Positions 7,526 to 16,588 of a DNA stretch of 64,000 nucleotides are shown piece after piece. Origin of the DNA: Candidatus Villigracilis adiacens (lineage in GTDB: Bacteria > Chloroflexota > Anaerolineae > Anaerolineales > Villigracilaceae); assembly GCA_016703605.1 (NCBI GenBank), contig JADJBU010000007.1, positions 1 to 64,000 of the forward strand, in the 5' to 3' direction. How positions within the stretch are numbered: position 1 is the stretch's first letter; each line of letters opens with the position of its first letter. Position numbers and translations under genes: made by a program. The notes below the pieces were generated by a model. That model had not been told where the DNA came from. It ran no database searches and worked only from the letters and a program-made list of their open reading frames with translations.

Positions 7526-8893
7526 ATGACCCTTCATACTCTCTCCTCCCTCCGCGTTCTCGAATTCAGCCACGCCGTGCTGGGTCCTGCCTGCGGACTT
7601 GTTCTCGCCGACCTTGGCGCGGAAGTCATTCGCATTGAGCCGCTGGATGGTGACCCGACACGCAAACTCAAGGGCTTTGGCACGGGCTATTATCCCTTTT
7701 TCAATCGCAACAAAAAGAGTCTCGCCATCGATATCAAATCTGATGCGGGGCGTGAAGTCATTTTCAAATTATTGGAATCGACGGATGTCCTGATCGAAAA
7801 CTTTGCGCCTGGGACCATGGATCGACTCGGCTTTGGATATGAAGCCCTCGCCTCGCGTTACCCGAAGCTTGTGTACTGCTCCCTGAAAGGATTCCTCCCC
7901 GGACCCTATTCCGCCCGCCTCGCCCTCGACGAAGTCGTCCAAATGATGAGCGGACTCGCCTACATGACGGGACCCGTCGGTCAGCCTCTCCGCGCGGGCG
8001 CTTCTGTCATTGATGTGATGGGCGGCACTTATGGAGCGGTTGCAGTCCTCGCCGCGTTACGCGAACGCGATGTGACGGGCAAAGGTCAACTTGTGAAGAG
8101 CGCTTTGTTCGAAACTGCTGCCTTCCTCATGGGACATCACATGGCATACGCGGCAGTGACCAAGGAGCCCGTCCCGCCGATGCCTGCCAGAGTCAGCGCG
8201 TGGGCGATCTACCGAACATTCAATACTTGCGAGAATGAACTGGTCTTCATCGGTGTGACCAGCGACAAGCAATGGGTGCGCTTCTGTGAGTCGTTCGAGT
8301 TGCAAGACCTGCTCGCGGATGAACGCCTCGCCACGAATAATGGTCGCATTGACCAGCGCGAATGGTTGATCCCTCAATTAGCGGAGAGAATAGTCAAACT
8401 ATCTAAAGTCGATGTTTTGAATCGCTGTGAACAGGCAGATGTCCCATTTTCGCCGATCGCCAAACCCGAAGACTTGTTTACCGATGAGCAGTTAATTCAG
8501 GGTCAGAGTTTGTTGGAAACCATATTGCCCAATGGCGACACGACTCAACTTCCACGCCTCCCGTTGTTGTTAGGCGGCGCAGGCTCGCAGTTAGAGATCA
8601 ATCCGCCCAAGATTGGCGAACATTCGCGGGAAATACTAGCCGAGATTGGAATTGACCAAACCACAATTGAAAAATTAATACAAGATCATATCGTAGCAGA
8701 CCGTTCAAACGCGGTCACCATGTCGGCGGTAACAAGTTACAAATTCATTCATGTACGACTTACTCATCAAGAACACAAAACTTGTCCGACCGAACCAGAC
8801 GAGCGTGGAAGTGGCAGATATCGCCATCAGCGGGGGGAAGGTTCAGAGGGTGGCACCAAGCATCCCTGCGGAAGAGGCGAAAGAAGTCCATGA
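7526..8893 (+). CDS. CoA-transferase family III (CaiB/BaiF)
   Basis: Moves CoA between carboxylic acids through an aspartyl-CoA intermediate. Visible: the N-terminal VLEFSHAVLGPACG, ADLGAEVIRIEPLDGD, IENFAPGTMDRLGFGYE, and the catalytic Asp in ALDEVVQMMSGL (about residue 134). The family-like part ends near residue 395; the last ~48 residues overlap the next gene by 143 bp and look like out-of-frame read-through, so the true stop was probably lost to an indel around 8690-8740. In this cluster it would activate a dicarboxylate or hydroxy-dicarboxylate for cleavage by the CoA-lyase domain at 4764. Confidence 0.8.
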   Translation: MTLHTLSSLRVLEFSHAVLGPACGLVLADLGAEVIRIEPLDGDPTRKLKGFGTGYYPFFNRNKKSLAIDIKSDAGREVIFKLLESTDVLIENFAPGTMDRLGFGYEALASRYPKLVYCSLKGFLPGPYSARLALDEVVQMMSGLAYMTGPVGQPLRAGASVIDVMGGTYGAVAVLAALRERDVTGKGQLVKSALFETAAFLMGHHMAYAAVTKEPVPPMPARVSAWAIYRTFNTCENELVFIGVTSDKQWVRFCESFELQDLLADERLATNNGRIDQREWLIPQLAERIVKLSKVDVLNRCEQADVPFSPIAKPEDLFTDEQLIQGQSLLETILPNGDTTQLPRLPLLLGGAGSQLEINPPKIGEHSREILAEIGIDQTTIEKLIQDHIVADRSNAVTMSAVTSYKFIHVRLTHQEHKTCPTEPDERGSGRYRHQRGEGSEGGTKHPCGRGERSP

Positions 8894-10211
8894 TGCGAAG
8901 GGACTGTTGGCGTTCCCTGGTCTCGTTGATGGGCACATGCATGTCGGTATCTATTCCCCGTTGGCGGAAGATGCGATCACGGAATCCAAGGCGGCGGCGA
9001 TGGGTGGCGTGACATCGGCGCTGACGTATTTCCGCACGGGCGAATATTATTTGAATAAGGGCGGATCGTACAAGGATTTTTATCCAGAAGTGTTGGAAAT
9101 CTCAAAAGGCAAATACTGGGTGGATTATGCCTATCATCTTGCGCCGATTAACAAAGGTCACATTGATGAAATGCCGATGTTGATGAATGACTTCGGCGTG
9201 TCGTCGTTCAAGATATTTATGTTTTATGGCGGGCATGGACTGCATGGCAAATCTGACCAGCAGCATAATTTTTTGAAGTTGGAAGAAGGCGAGAAATACG
9301 ATTTTGCGCATTTCGAGTTCATCATGCGTAAGTTGAGCGAGATGATTGAAGCGAATCCGAAACAAGCTCCGCACATCAGTTTGAGTCTGCACTGCGAAGT
9401 GGCAGACATTTTGAATGCGTACACGTCGATGGTGCAGCGCGATGGCAAGTTGAAGGGACTGCACGCCTATAACGCGGCGCGTCCGCCGCACAGTGAGGGA
9501 TTGGCTGTGTTCATCGCTTCGTATCTTGCGCATGAGACAAGTTGCGCGAATATCAACTTGTTGCACCTGACATCACGCAAGGCGCTCGAAGCGGCGTTGA
9601 TGATGAGGGATTTATTTCCGCATATCAACTTCAGGCGCGAAGTAACGATTGGACATTTACTGCTCGACACCGACGAACCCAACGGCGTGCTGGCAAAGGT
9701 CAACCCGCCGATTCGCCCGCGTGCAGATGTGGAATTTTTGTGGGAGAAGGTGCTGAGCGGCGATGTGGATTGGGTGGTCAGCGATCATGCCTGCTGTTCG
9801 ACCGAGATGAAATACAACGCCGACCATCCCGATGATATTTGGATGGCAAAATCTGGCTTTGGCGGCACGGAATACATGTTGAGCGGCTTGCACAGCGAAG
9901 GCTCCAAACGCGGACTGTCCTTGAATCGCATGGCGGAACTCGTTTCATGGAATCCCGCCCAGCGTTATGGACTTTTATCGAAGGGCGATATCGCCGAAGG
10001 TTACGATGCGGATATCGTTCTGTTCGACCCGAATGAATCGTTTGTTGTTAGAGCCGCTGAATCTGAATCAAATCAAGGATACACTCCGTTCGAAGGGCAT
10101 GAACTCACAGGCAAGGTCAAGGCGACCTTCGTGCGTGGGAACAAGGTGTATGAGAACGGAAAGATTTTGGGTGAAGCAAAAGGTCAATACATCAAACGCC
10201 CAACCCTGTAA
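8751..10211 (+). CDS. dihydropyrimidinase/hydantoinase-type amidohydrolase
   Basis: Metal-dependent cyclic amide or imide hydrolase of the amidohydrolase superfamily, 486 residues. Metal ligands in order: H62 and H64 (DGHMHVG), the likely carboxylated K154 (SSFKIFM), H214 (LHCE), H272 (LLHLTS) and D344 (VSDHA). Family members open hydantoins, dihydropyrimidines and small cyclic imides. Pyrimidine catabolic partners are absent, and LeuCD-type, CoA-transferase and lyase genes are adjacent. I therefore infer a substituted maleimide or succinimide as substrate; dihydrouracil remains possible. Confidence 0.8.
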   Translation: MYDLLIKNTKLVRPNQTSVEVADIAISGGKVQRVAPSIPAEEAKEVHDAKGLLAFPGLVDGHMHVGIYSPLAEDAITESKAAAMGGVTSALTYFRTGEYYLNKGGSYKDFYPEVLEISKGKYWVDYAYHLAPINKGHIDEMPMLMNDFGVSSFKIFMFYGGHGLHGKSDQQHNFLKLEEGEKYDFAHFEFIMRKLSEMIEANPKQAPHISLSLHCEVADILNAYTSMVQRDGKLKGLHAYNAARPPHSEGLAVFIASYLAHETSCANINLLHLTSRKALEAALMMRDLFPHINFRREVTIGHLLLDTDEPNGVLAKVNPPIRPRADVEFLWEKVLSGDVDWVVSDHACCSTEMKYNADHPDDIWMAKSGFGGTEYMLSGLHSEGSKRGLSLNRMAELVSWNPAQRYGLLSKGDIAEGYDADIVLFDPNESFVVRAAESESNQGYTPFEGHELTGKVKATFVRGNKVYENGKILGEAKGQYIKRPTL

Positions 10212-10289
10212 GATTTCTTTCGTCTTTCCTCTTTCGTTTTGCAAGGAAAGAAGAAAGATGAAAGTAGCCAAGATGAAAAGGAACCTACA

Positions 10290-11477
10290 TTGAACAAACG
10301 CCTCTTGAACGTCGGACTCATCGTCCTCATAGACATGCTCGGCTTCGCGCTGATCGTGCCGTTGTTAACCTTTTTCGCTGATTCGTTCGGCGCCACAGAA
10401 TTTCAAACGGGACTTCTCGTCTCGTCCTATGCGCTCATGCAAATGATCAGCGCGCCGATCCTTGGACGTCTCTCCGATAAATACGGACGCCGTCCTGTTT
10501 TTCTCATTAGCATTTTGGGAACCTTCATCGGCTTTCTGATTCTTGGCTTTGCCAATTCAATGGTCTGGTTGTTCGCCAGCCGCATTCTCTCAGGGCTCAC
10601 GGCTGGGAATATCTCCGTCGCACAAGCCTACATCGCCGATGTGACCGATGAAAAGAATCGTGCGCGCGGCATGGGTATGTTTGGCGCGGCGTTTGGCATT
10701 GGCTTTATTCTCGGTCCAGCCATGGGCGGCATCTTGAGTCAATATGGTTTTGCGGTGCCAGCCTTTGTTTCGGCGGCGTTGGCGTTCATCAATCTGCTTA
10801 CTGTCTTTTTCTGGCTGCCCGAATCGCTTACCGATGAACGCCGCGCAGAACTTGCCGCGCAAAAGAAAGCGGATATTTCATTTGCTGCTTTGCTCGCCGC
10901 ACTCAACCATCCCAAGGTTGGTTCGCTTTTGTGGGTGCGTTTTGGTTTTGCGATTGCATTCAATTCATTTCAAACGGTTTTTCCGCTTTATGTGCTCAAT
11001 AAATTTGGCTTGGGCGCACAGCAGACGGGTTACATCCTTGCTTATCTCGGCATTGTCTTGGTCATCATGCAAGGCGGGCTGATTGGTCCGCTTTCGGCGC
11101 GTTTCAAAGAGTCAAGCCTCATCGTCACCTTCCTTGGGTTTACTCTGGTCGGTATGCTCGGTTGGACGTTCTCTCAGTCTATTCCAATGCTGCTCGTTGC
11201 GATGTTTCCCATGGCAGTTGGCGCAGGCTCGTTCAACGCGCTTATCAACTCTGCCATCAGTAAAGCCGTCACGCGTGATGAAGTCGGCGGCATGTTGGGA
11301 TTGGGCGCAGGGCTTGAAAGCGCCACACGCGTGGTCATGCCTGCCCTGGCAAGTTTTCTGCTCGGCGCGTACGGCACATCCACGCCTGGGGCGATGGGTT
11401 CGGTGGTGCTGGCGATTGTGTTGGTGTATGCCTTTATCAATCTTCGACCGCAGACCGCCGACCGCAAAGAAAGATGA
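10290..11477 (+). CDS. MFS transporter, DHA1/TetA-like
   Basis: Twelve-helix major facilitator carrier. Conserved loop GRLSDKYGRRPVFLIS after helix 2 and the repeat of hydrophobic segments through residue 390 support this. I place the start at TTG 10290 because AAAAGGAAC precedes it and the frame upstream is purine-rich spacer. The C-terminal PQTADRKER is read from a spacer word repeat. Within the cluster it may import a degradation substrate or export a product; drug efflux is the alternative. Confidence 0.85.
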   Translation: MNKRLLNVGLIVLIDMLGFALIVPLLTFFADSFGATEFQTGLLVSSYALMQMISAPILGRLSDKYGRRPVFLISILGTFIGFLILGFANSMVWLFASRILSGLTAGNISVAQAYIADVTDEKNRARGMGMFGAAFGIGFILGPAMGGILSQYGFAVPAFVSAALAFINLLTVFFWLPESLTDERRAELAAQKKADISFAALLAALNHPKVGSLLWVRFGFAIAFNSFQTVFPLYVLNKFGLGAQQTGYILAYLGIVLVIMQGGLIGPLSARFKESSLIVTFLGFTLVGMLGWTFSQSIPMLLVAMFPMAVGAGSFNALINSAISKAVTRDEVGGMLGLGAGLESATRVVMPALASFLLGAYGTSTPGAMGSVVLAIVLVYAFINLRPQTADRKER

Positions 11478-11592
11478 AAGAGGAAAGAAGCGGTCAGCGG
11501 TCGGTCGTCAGCCGTCTTTCTTCTTTCCTATTTCATTCAAACATTGAGCAAATTATTTTCATCAACCATAACCAAAGATAGGAATCAAAACC

Positions 11593-12876
11593 ATGCCCCA
11601 AACCAAACTCACCGCCGAATTTCTTTTTGATGATTTGACTCCCGCCGAACGGACTCGCGCCGAACGAGTCGAATCGATTCTTCCTGAGTTGCGCGCGCAC
11701 GCCGAAGAATCAGATGCCGCTGGAAAATTTTATGTCCCGCATCGCGCGACACTTGCCAAAGCTGGCTTGCTCGGACTCGTCGTCCCCGAATCCTATGGCG
11801 GACTCGGCGGCGGTCTGCGCGACCTAGCCGCCGCGACCTTTGCAATGGGCACGGCATGTCCATCCACGGCGTTGGCATATTTCTTCCATTGCTCAACCTC
11901 ATCGCGTGGCATCCTTGCGCTCGATGCAATTGAGGAAGGTAAATTCACAGAAGAAGAAATCCCCGCTGTGCGAACCTTTGCCGAAAATGTTTTGCATCGC
12001 ATGGGCACAAAGAATCAGCTGCTCGGGAATTTTGCCAGCGAGACCGCCAAGTCATCGCAAAGCGCAGTCTTTATCTCCACCGAAGCCGAGAAAGCCGAAG
12101 GTGGCGGTTGGAAACTCAACGGCGTGAAATCATTCGGTTGCAACACGGGCGTCGCGGATGCGTATTTGGTGGCGGCGAAACTCAAAGGGTACGATACGGC
12201 TGAAGGCTTGGTCATGTTCTTCGTCCCGCGTGATGCGGAGGGCGTGAAGGAACGTCCGCAGTGGGATGCATTGGGGATGCGTGCCACCGCGTCACATGGC
12301 ATCATCCTTGAAAATGTTTTTGTGCCCGACGATGAATCATTGGCAATCCCTGGCGCGTTCGTCAAGTTGATGGGTGCCAGTCGCGGCTCATTGATGGGCA
12401 ACCAGCCCGCCATCTCTGCGATTTATCTCGGCGCGGCAAAACAAGCCTATGACTATGCTCTCGATACAACGATGAAGATGAAGTTTGAAGACACAGGCAA
12501 ACCGATTGCGACCAGCGCGTTCCATCAAGAGTTGATTGGTAAAATGACGGTCGAAATCGAAACCGCGCGTTTGTGGTTGCGCCGCCAAATTGACCTGGAG
12601 ACTTGCGAACCGCCGATTGCATCCAAGACCGAAGTGGTGCAACACTGGCGCATGGCAAAAGGCACAGCCTCTGAAGCGTGCTTTGAAGTGGTGCAACTCG
12701 CCATGAAGATGACTGGCACAAGCGGCACCGCCAACAAAGGCGTCATCGCCCGCATGTTGCGCGATATTGCCATGAGTCTCGTCATGGCATTCCCCGCCGA
12801 ACGCGGACGCCTCGAAGCGGCGAAGTCCATCACCGATGGCGCGGAGACGAAGTCGTTTACGGTGAAGCAGAACTGA
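11593..12876 (+). CDS. acyl-CoA dehydrogenase-fold flavoprotein (possible two-component monooxygenase)
   Basis: 427 residues with the ACAD fold: LGLVVPESYGGLGG near the N terminus, the mid-domain loop WKLNGVKSFGCNTGVADAYLVAAK, and C-terminal helices ending FPAERGRLEAAKSI. The catalytic Glu context typical of fatty acyl-CoA dehydrogenases (YEG-type) is not evident. That, and the AYFFHCS segment, recall the monooxygenase branch (DszC/HpaB-like 'type 2 acyl-CoA dehydrogenase'). Such enzymes need reduced flavin, which the reductase domain at 4260 could provide. Start ATG 11593 has a weak AGGA upstream. Confidence 0.7.
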   Translation: MPQTKLTAEFLFDDLTPAERTRAERVESILPELRAHAEESDAAGKFYVPHRATLAKAGLLGLVVPESYGGLGGGLRDLAAATFAMGTACPSTALAYFFHCSTSSRGILALDAIEEGKFTEEEIPAVRTFAENVLHRMGTKNQLLGNFASETAKSSQSAVFISTEAEKAEGGGWKLNGVKSFGCNTGVADAYLVAAKLKGYDTAEGLVMFFVPRDAEGVKERPQWDALGMRATASHGIILENVFVPDDESLAIPGAFVKLMGASRGSLMGNQPAISAIYLGAAKQAYDYALDTTMKMKFEDTGKPIATSAFHQELIGKMTVEIETARLWLRRQIDLETCEPPIASKTEVVQHWRMAKGTASEACFEVVQLAMKMTGTSGTANKGVIARMLRDIAMSLVMAFPAERGRLEAAKSITDGAETKSFTVKQN

Positions 12877-13001
12877 CCGCAGACTAGAAAACCCGACCGC
12901 AGACCGACGACGGCGGACTGCGAAACCAAACCCATAAGACTCGGTCGGAGGTCTCCCGTCGGCGGTCAAATTACCAATTACCAATTACCCAAGGAGTAAC
13001 C
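12877..13001. repeat. GACCG word repeat plus AATTACC words
   Basis: Spacer with CCGCAGACCGACGACGGCGG, its approximate complement, and AATTACCAATTACC just before the GGAG of the next gene. No coding potential. Confidence 0.7.
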
Positions 13002-14480
13002 ATGTCCTTCCCCGAAATCAAAATGCCCCCGCTCGAAGAAGTAAAAGCAAAATTCAAACTCTTCGATTACATTGACGGTGAACGCATCGCCCCGACTGTG
13101 GACATGAAAGCCTTCGTCCACAACCCGAACACAGGCGAAAAGATTGCCCCGCAAATGGCGACCAGCCCTGAGAACATCGAACGCGCCTTGCAGGTCGCGC
13201 AGCGTTTGCATGAGTCAGGCGGGTGGGCGAATACCTCTCCCGAAAAACGCGCCGAGATTCTCGATAACGCCGCCAATCATCTGATGGGACTCACTCCCAT
13301 GATTGCCGCCGTTGAATCCTATAACACGGGCATTGTCTTCGGCACCACAAGTTTTGTCAACGCCATTGTCTGGCTCGCGTTCAAAGCCGCCGCTGGCGTG
13401 CTCCGCAGTGGATACGCTGTCAACAAAGTCCCAGGTCCGCATGGCGATGTGGAAGTCCTGCGCAAGCCGCTCGGTGTTGCGGTCGCCATTGTCCCGTGGA
13501 ATTCTCCCGCCGCGCTCGCCGCGCACAAAATCGCCAACGCGCTCGCCGCGGGTTGTCCCGTCATTCTCAAGTCCACCGAGTGGGCGCCGTATTCCTGTCT
13601 CTTTCTCGTTGATGGACTCGAAGCCGCGGGCTTGCCCAAGGGTCTCTTTCAAATCGTCAACGGCGGCGGTGATGTCGGCGCAAAACTCGTCGGCGATAAA
13701 CGCGTGCGTGCCGTTTCGTTCACGGGCGGTCTGCATGGCGGTCGCGCTGTTGCCGCGGCGTGCGCGCCTGATTTCAAATCCCTGCAACTCGAACTTGGCG
13801 GTAACAATGCCATGGTCGTTCTCGCTGACGCCGACATTGATAAGGTCGCCGATGGCATTGTCGCGGGCATGACCACGCTCAACGGTCAGTGGTGCCGCGC
13901 GCTTGGTCGCCTTATCGTCCACGAATCGATTCAAGACCAGGTCGTCAACGCCGCGCTGGATAAATTCAAGCAAGTCAAAGTGGGCGACGCGCTCTCGATG
14001 GAATCCCAACTCGGACCGCTCGCCAACTCAGCGCATCATGGTCGTATCCTGGACGCGGTCAACGCGCTCAAAGCCAAAGGTGGACAAACGCATCACTCCG
14101 CCCCGACGCCTGATTCGAAAGGCTATTATCTTTCTCCCACGCTGATAACGGGAGTCGCCCCCGAAGAGACTCTCGAAGAAATCTTCGGACCCGTCGCCAC
14201 TGTTCACTCCTTCAAAACCGACGACGAAGCCGTCAAACTTGCGAACCAAACTCCGTACGGCTTGGGCGGCTACGTCTTCTCGAAAGACGAAGACCATGCC
14301 ATGCAGGTCGCACGTCAAATGAACACGGGTGGAGTCAAGGTCAACGGTGTGAGTCTGCTCGAATTAAATGTCGATGCGCCCCGTCCCGCCTGGGGACTCA
14401 GCGGCTTCGGCGAAGAAGGCACATTGGAGACCTTTGATGTCTTCTGTGGAAAATCTGTGGTGGGGATTGCAAGTAAGTAG
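13002..14480 (+). CDS. aldehyde dehydrogenase (NAD(P)+)
   Basis: ALDH superfamily, 492 residues. Motifs: VAIVPWNSPAALAAHKIANALAAGCPVILKSTEWAP, SFTGGLHGGRAVA (cofactor loop), catalytic Glu in LQLELGGNNAMVV, and the nucleophile Cys in NGQWCRALGR. The last gene of the catabolic run before a terminator at 14488. It would oxidise an aldehyde or semialdehyde produced by the cluster; the substrate cannot be assigned. GGAG precedes ATG 13002. Confidence 0.85.
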   Translation: MSFPEIKMPPLEEVKAKFKLFDYIDGERIAPTVDMKAFVHNPNTGEKIAPQMATSPENIERALQVAQRLHESGGWANTSPEKRAEILDNAANHLMGLTPMIAAVESYNTGIVFGTTSFVNAIVWLAFKAAAGVLRSGYAVNKVPGPHGDVEVLRKPLGVAVAIVPWNSPAALAAHKIANALAAGCPVILKSTEWAPYSCLFLVDGLEAAGLPKGLFQIVNGGGDVGAKLVGDKRVRAVSFTGGLHGGRAVAAACAPDFKSLQLELGGNNAMVVLADADIDKVADGIVAGMTTLNGQWCRALGRLIVHESIQDQVVNAALDKFKQVKVGDALSMESQLGPLANSAHHGRILDAVNALKAKGGQTHHSAPTPDSKGYYLSPTLITGVAPEETLEEIFGPVATVHSFKTDDEAVKLANQTPYGLGGYVFSKDEDHAMQVARQMNTGGVKVNGVSLLELNVDAPRPAWGLSGFGEEGTLETFDVFCGKSVVGIASK

Positions 14481-14487
14481 GCGAACA

Positions 14488-14523
14488 AATCAAAACGGAC
14501 AGGCATCCCTGTCCATTTTGATT
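14488..14523. terminator. bidirectional terminator hairpin
   Basis: 16-bp inverted repeat (AATCAAAACGGACAGG / CCTGTCCATTTTGATT, one mismatch) with a 4-base loop. It lies between two convergent genes and has A/T runs inside the stem ends, so it can serve both strands. Confidence 0.75.
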
Positions 14524-14579
14524 GAATAACAATCGCTGTCATGTAACGTTCATTGGTTGAGTCAATCGCTTTCTTGGGG

Positions 14580-15773
14580 CTATTTTGACGGCTGATAGAT
14601 TCTTGTCTCCGGTCTAAAAGCCGCCCATGAGAACCAGAAATGATTTACGGAAACGACTGGCGCAAGCTGCCTGCCTGAGAATTCGCCTGCAATTGCCTGA
14701 CCGAGAATATTCCACTCACTGCCTGTTTGCAAATCGAAGATACTGCCATCTTTGAATTCAAAATCAAGAGTCGCGCCTTCCAAGACTCTGGAATACGCCG
14801 CTGCTGTGCCGATGTCACGCCCTTCGGGAATATTATTCGCATCCAGCGCGGAGGCGGTTCCTTCCACCCAGAAGATAGCCACCTCTTCATTCCCCACAGA
14901 GTCGTTGATAATATTTACTTCTCGTAGCACATCATACGGATACGCAACCGCTTCATTGTTCAGGTCAATTGTTAAGACACGAGCCATTGGCGGGAGTTGA
15001 TCAGGCGTCGATCCATCATACAGGAATGGGGTCTGGTTAATGTCGTCGTAGCCGAAATAAGGATTCCGCCCATAGTCGCGTGAATTTCCTGTGTCTCGCG
15101 AGAGAACAAGCCCATCAGGATATTGTGATTTGAAATCTGCCCAAGAGATCATCGCTGCGGGATAAAACTCCAGTTGCGCTCCCGTGTTTTCACCTGCGAT
15201 GGCATCGCCTGTGGCTTGTTGCCACCAGGTTTCAGTTTGGCGGTCGTACATGATCAAGTTGCTATAACGCAATCTGCCTGTTGTGCCGAAATCCAAGACC
15301 TGCCCATCGAAGGCGCGCTTGAAAGCGATTGCCGTATTACACAGCGGACAGAACGAAACCATCAACGGTTCGCCGCCAACCGTATCATTCACGATCTCAT
15401 GCCATATCAAAATTTGGATGGGATAGGCTTTCGCTTCGTCGTTGGCTTGGACGAATACGACGGGTTCGCGGTCATCGAGCCATTCATCCGCTTCTTTCGT
15501 GGACTGGAACTTGGGCGCATCTATTGAGGGAATCCCATCTTTGGGCGGACCTCCCGAAAGGATTTCGGAATACGGCACCGAATGTTTGCTGAAGTCGGTG
15601 GTGAATTCGCTTTCGGCGTTGGGTGGAGGAGATTCGGCTGGAAGCAAGGTTAAGGCTGGTTGGGGAGAATCAGGCACGGGTGAGTCAGATGCGGCTGTCC
15701 TCGCTTGGGGAAAGATTGTGCAGGAGGATAAGGTCAAGGCGAAGATGATGATGGAGATGAGGAATTTTTCCAT
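14580..15773 (-). CDS. DUF3179 lipoprotein
   Basis: Secreted lipoprotein: a signal segment followed by lipobox LSSC at about residues 15-18. The DUF3179 body is clear from VVFVQANDEAKAYPIQILIWHEIVNDTVGGEPLMVSFCPLCNTAIAF and WWQQATGDAIAG. The CPLC pair suggests a metal or redox site, but the family has no established function. The linker after the lipobox is Ser/Pro-rich, typical of an anchored domain. Convergent with the aldehyde dehydrogenase gene. Confidence 0.85.
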   Translation of the reverse strand: MEKFLISIIIFALTLSSCTIFPQARTAASDSPVPDSPQPALTLLPAESPPPNAESEFTTDFSKHSVPYSEILSGGPPKDGIPSIDAPKFQSTKEADEWLDDREPVVFVQANDEAKAYPIQILIWHEIVNDTVGGEPLMVSFCPLCNTAIAFKRAFDGQVLDFGTTGRLRYSNLIMYDRQTETWWQQATGDAIAGENTGAQLEFYPAAMISWADFKSQYPDGLVLSRDTGNSRDYGRNPYFGYDDINQTPFLYDGSTPDQLPPMARVLTIDLNNEAVAYPYDVLREVNIINDSVGNEEVAIFWVEGTASALDANNIPEGRDIGTAAAYSRVLEGATLDFEFKDGSIFDLQTGSEWNILGQAIAGEFSGRQLAPVVSVNHFWFSWAAFRPETRIYQPSK

Positions 15774-15877
15774 AACTGTGTGACAGGTAAGCGCGGAAAC
15801 ATCTTACAAAATGATTAACGTTTTTTAACCTGGTAAGAACGGGGCGGGAATTGTTTCCAATAGGGAAAGGAAAATTT

Positions 15878-16575
15878 ATGACTGAGAAAAATTTTTTTCA
15901 ACGCAATGGACAGAAGATCGCCGCGCTTCTTTTTTGGGTGGGGCTGGTTGCCCTCTATCAGGGATACGCTGCCTCGAACGGACTCTCCCCTCTGCAGGTC
16001 GTTCAGCAGTTGCTCGATTTTATGAAGAACGGCGCATGGGGCGTGTTGATCTATATCGTTTTGTATGCCGTGCGCCCGTTGATTTTGTTTCCATCCACCG
16101 TCCTCACTTTGGCGGGTGGTTTTGTGTTTGGACCTGTTCTCGGTGTTTTATATACGATTATCGCCAGTAACATTTCGTCCACGATTGCGTTCTATGTGGG
16201 GCGTTTCTTCGGCGAAGGGATATTTAATGAGGAGACCCTAATGGCTCTGATGGGCTGGTGCAGAAATATGCGCGCCGTCTGCGCGAGAACAGTTTTGAAA
16301 CGGTGATGACCATGCGTTTTATTTTTCTACCGTATGACGCGGTCAGTTATCTGGCGGGCTTTTTGAAAATAAAATATTGGGCATTCATTCTGGCAACGGC
16401 GCTCGGCTCCATCCCAGGGACAATTGCCTTCGTAGGTTTTGGTGCTTCGATTGAAAGCTTTGATGGTGCCTTGCCGAAGTTCAACCCCGTGACTCTTGGG
16501 GTTTCGGTGGCGCTCTTTATTGTCAGCATTGTTTTATCGAGAATATTCAAAAAACGTGAAGGGATTTCAAAATAG
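15878..16575 (+). CDS. TVP38/TMEM64 (VTT domain, SNARE-associated) membrane protein (frameshift near 16230)
   Basis: Multi-pass membrane protein of the VTT/DedA relatives. Hydrophobic segments include WGVLIYIVLYAVRPLILFPSTVLTLAGGFVFG. The first frame fails after FFGEGIF; the second frame carries the conserved VQKYARRLRENSFETVMTMRFIFLPYDAVSYLAGF and GSIPGTIAFVGFGAS. A one-base indel near 16228-16235 rejoins them. Start ATG 15878 follows GGGAAAGG. It sits immediately before a flavin disulfide reductase, an arrangement often seen for this family with mercuric-reductase-like enzymes. Confidence 0.8.
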
Positions 16576-16588
16576 AGGAACACACATC

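Noticed and set aside
13215..14009. 264-codon minus-strand frame opposite the aldehyde dehydrogenase
   Set aside because: Shadow frame in GC-rich coding sequence; the + strand has all ALDH motifs.
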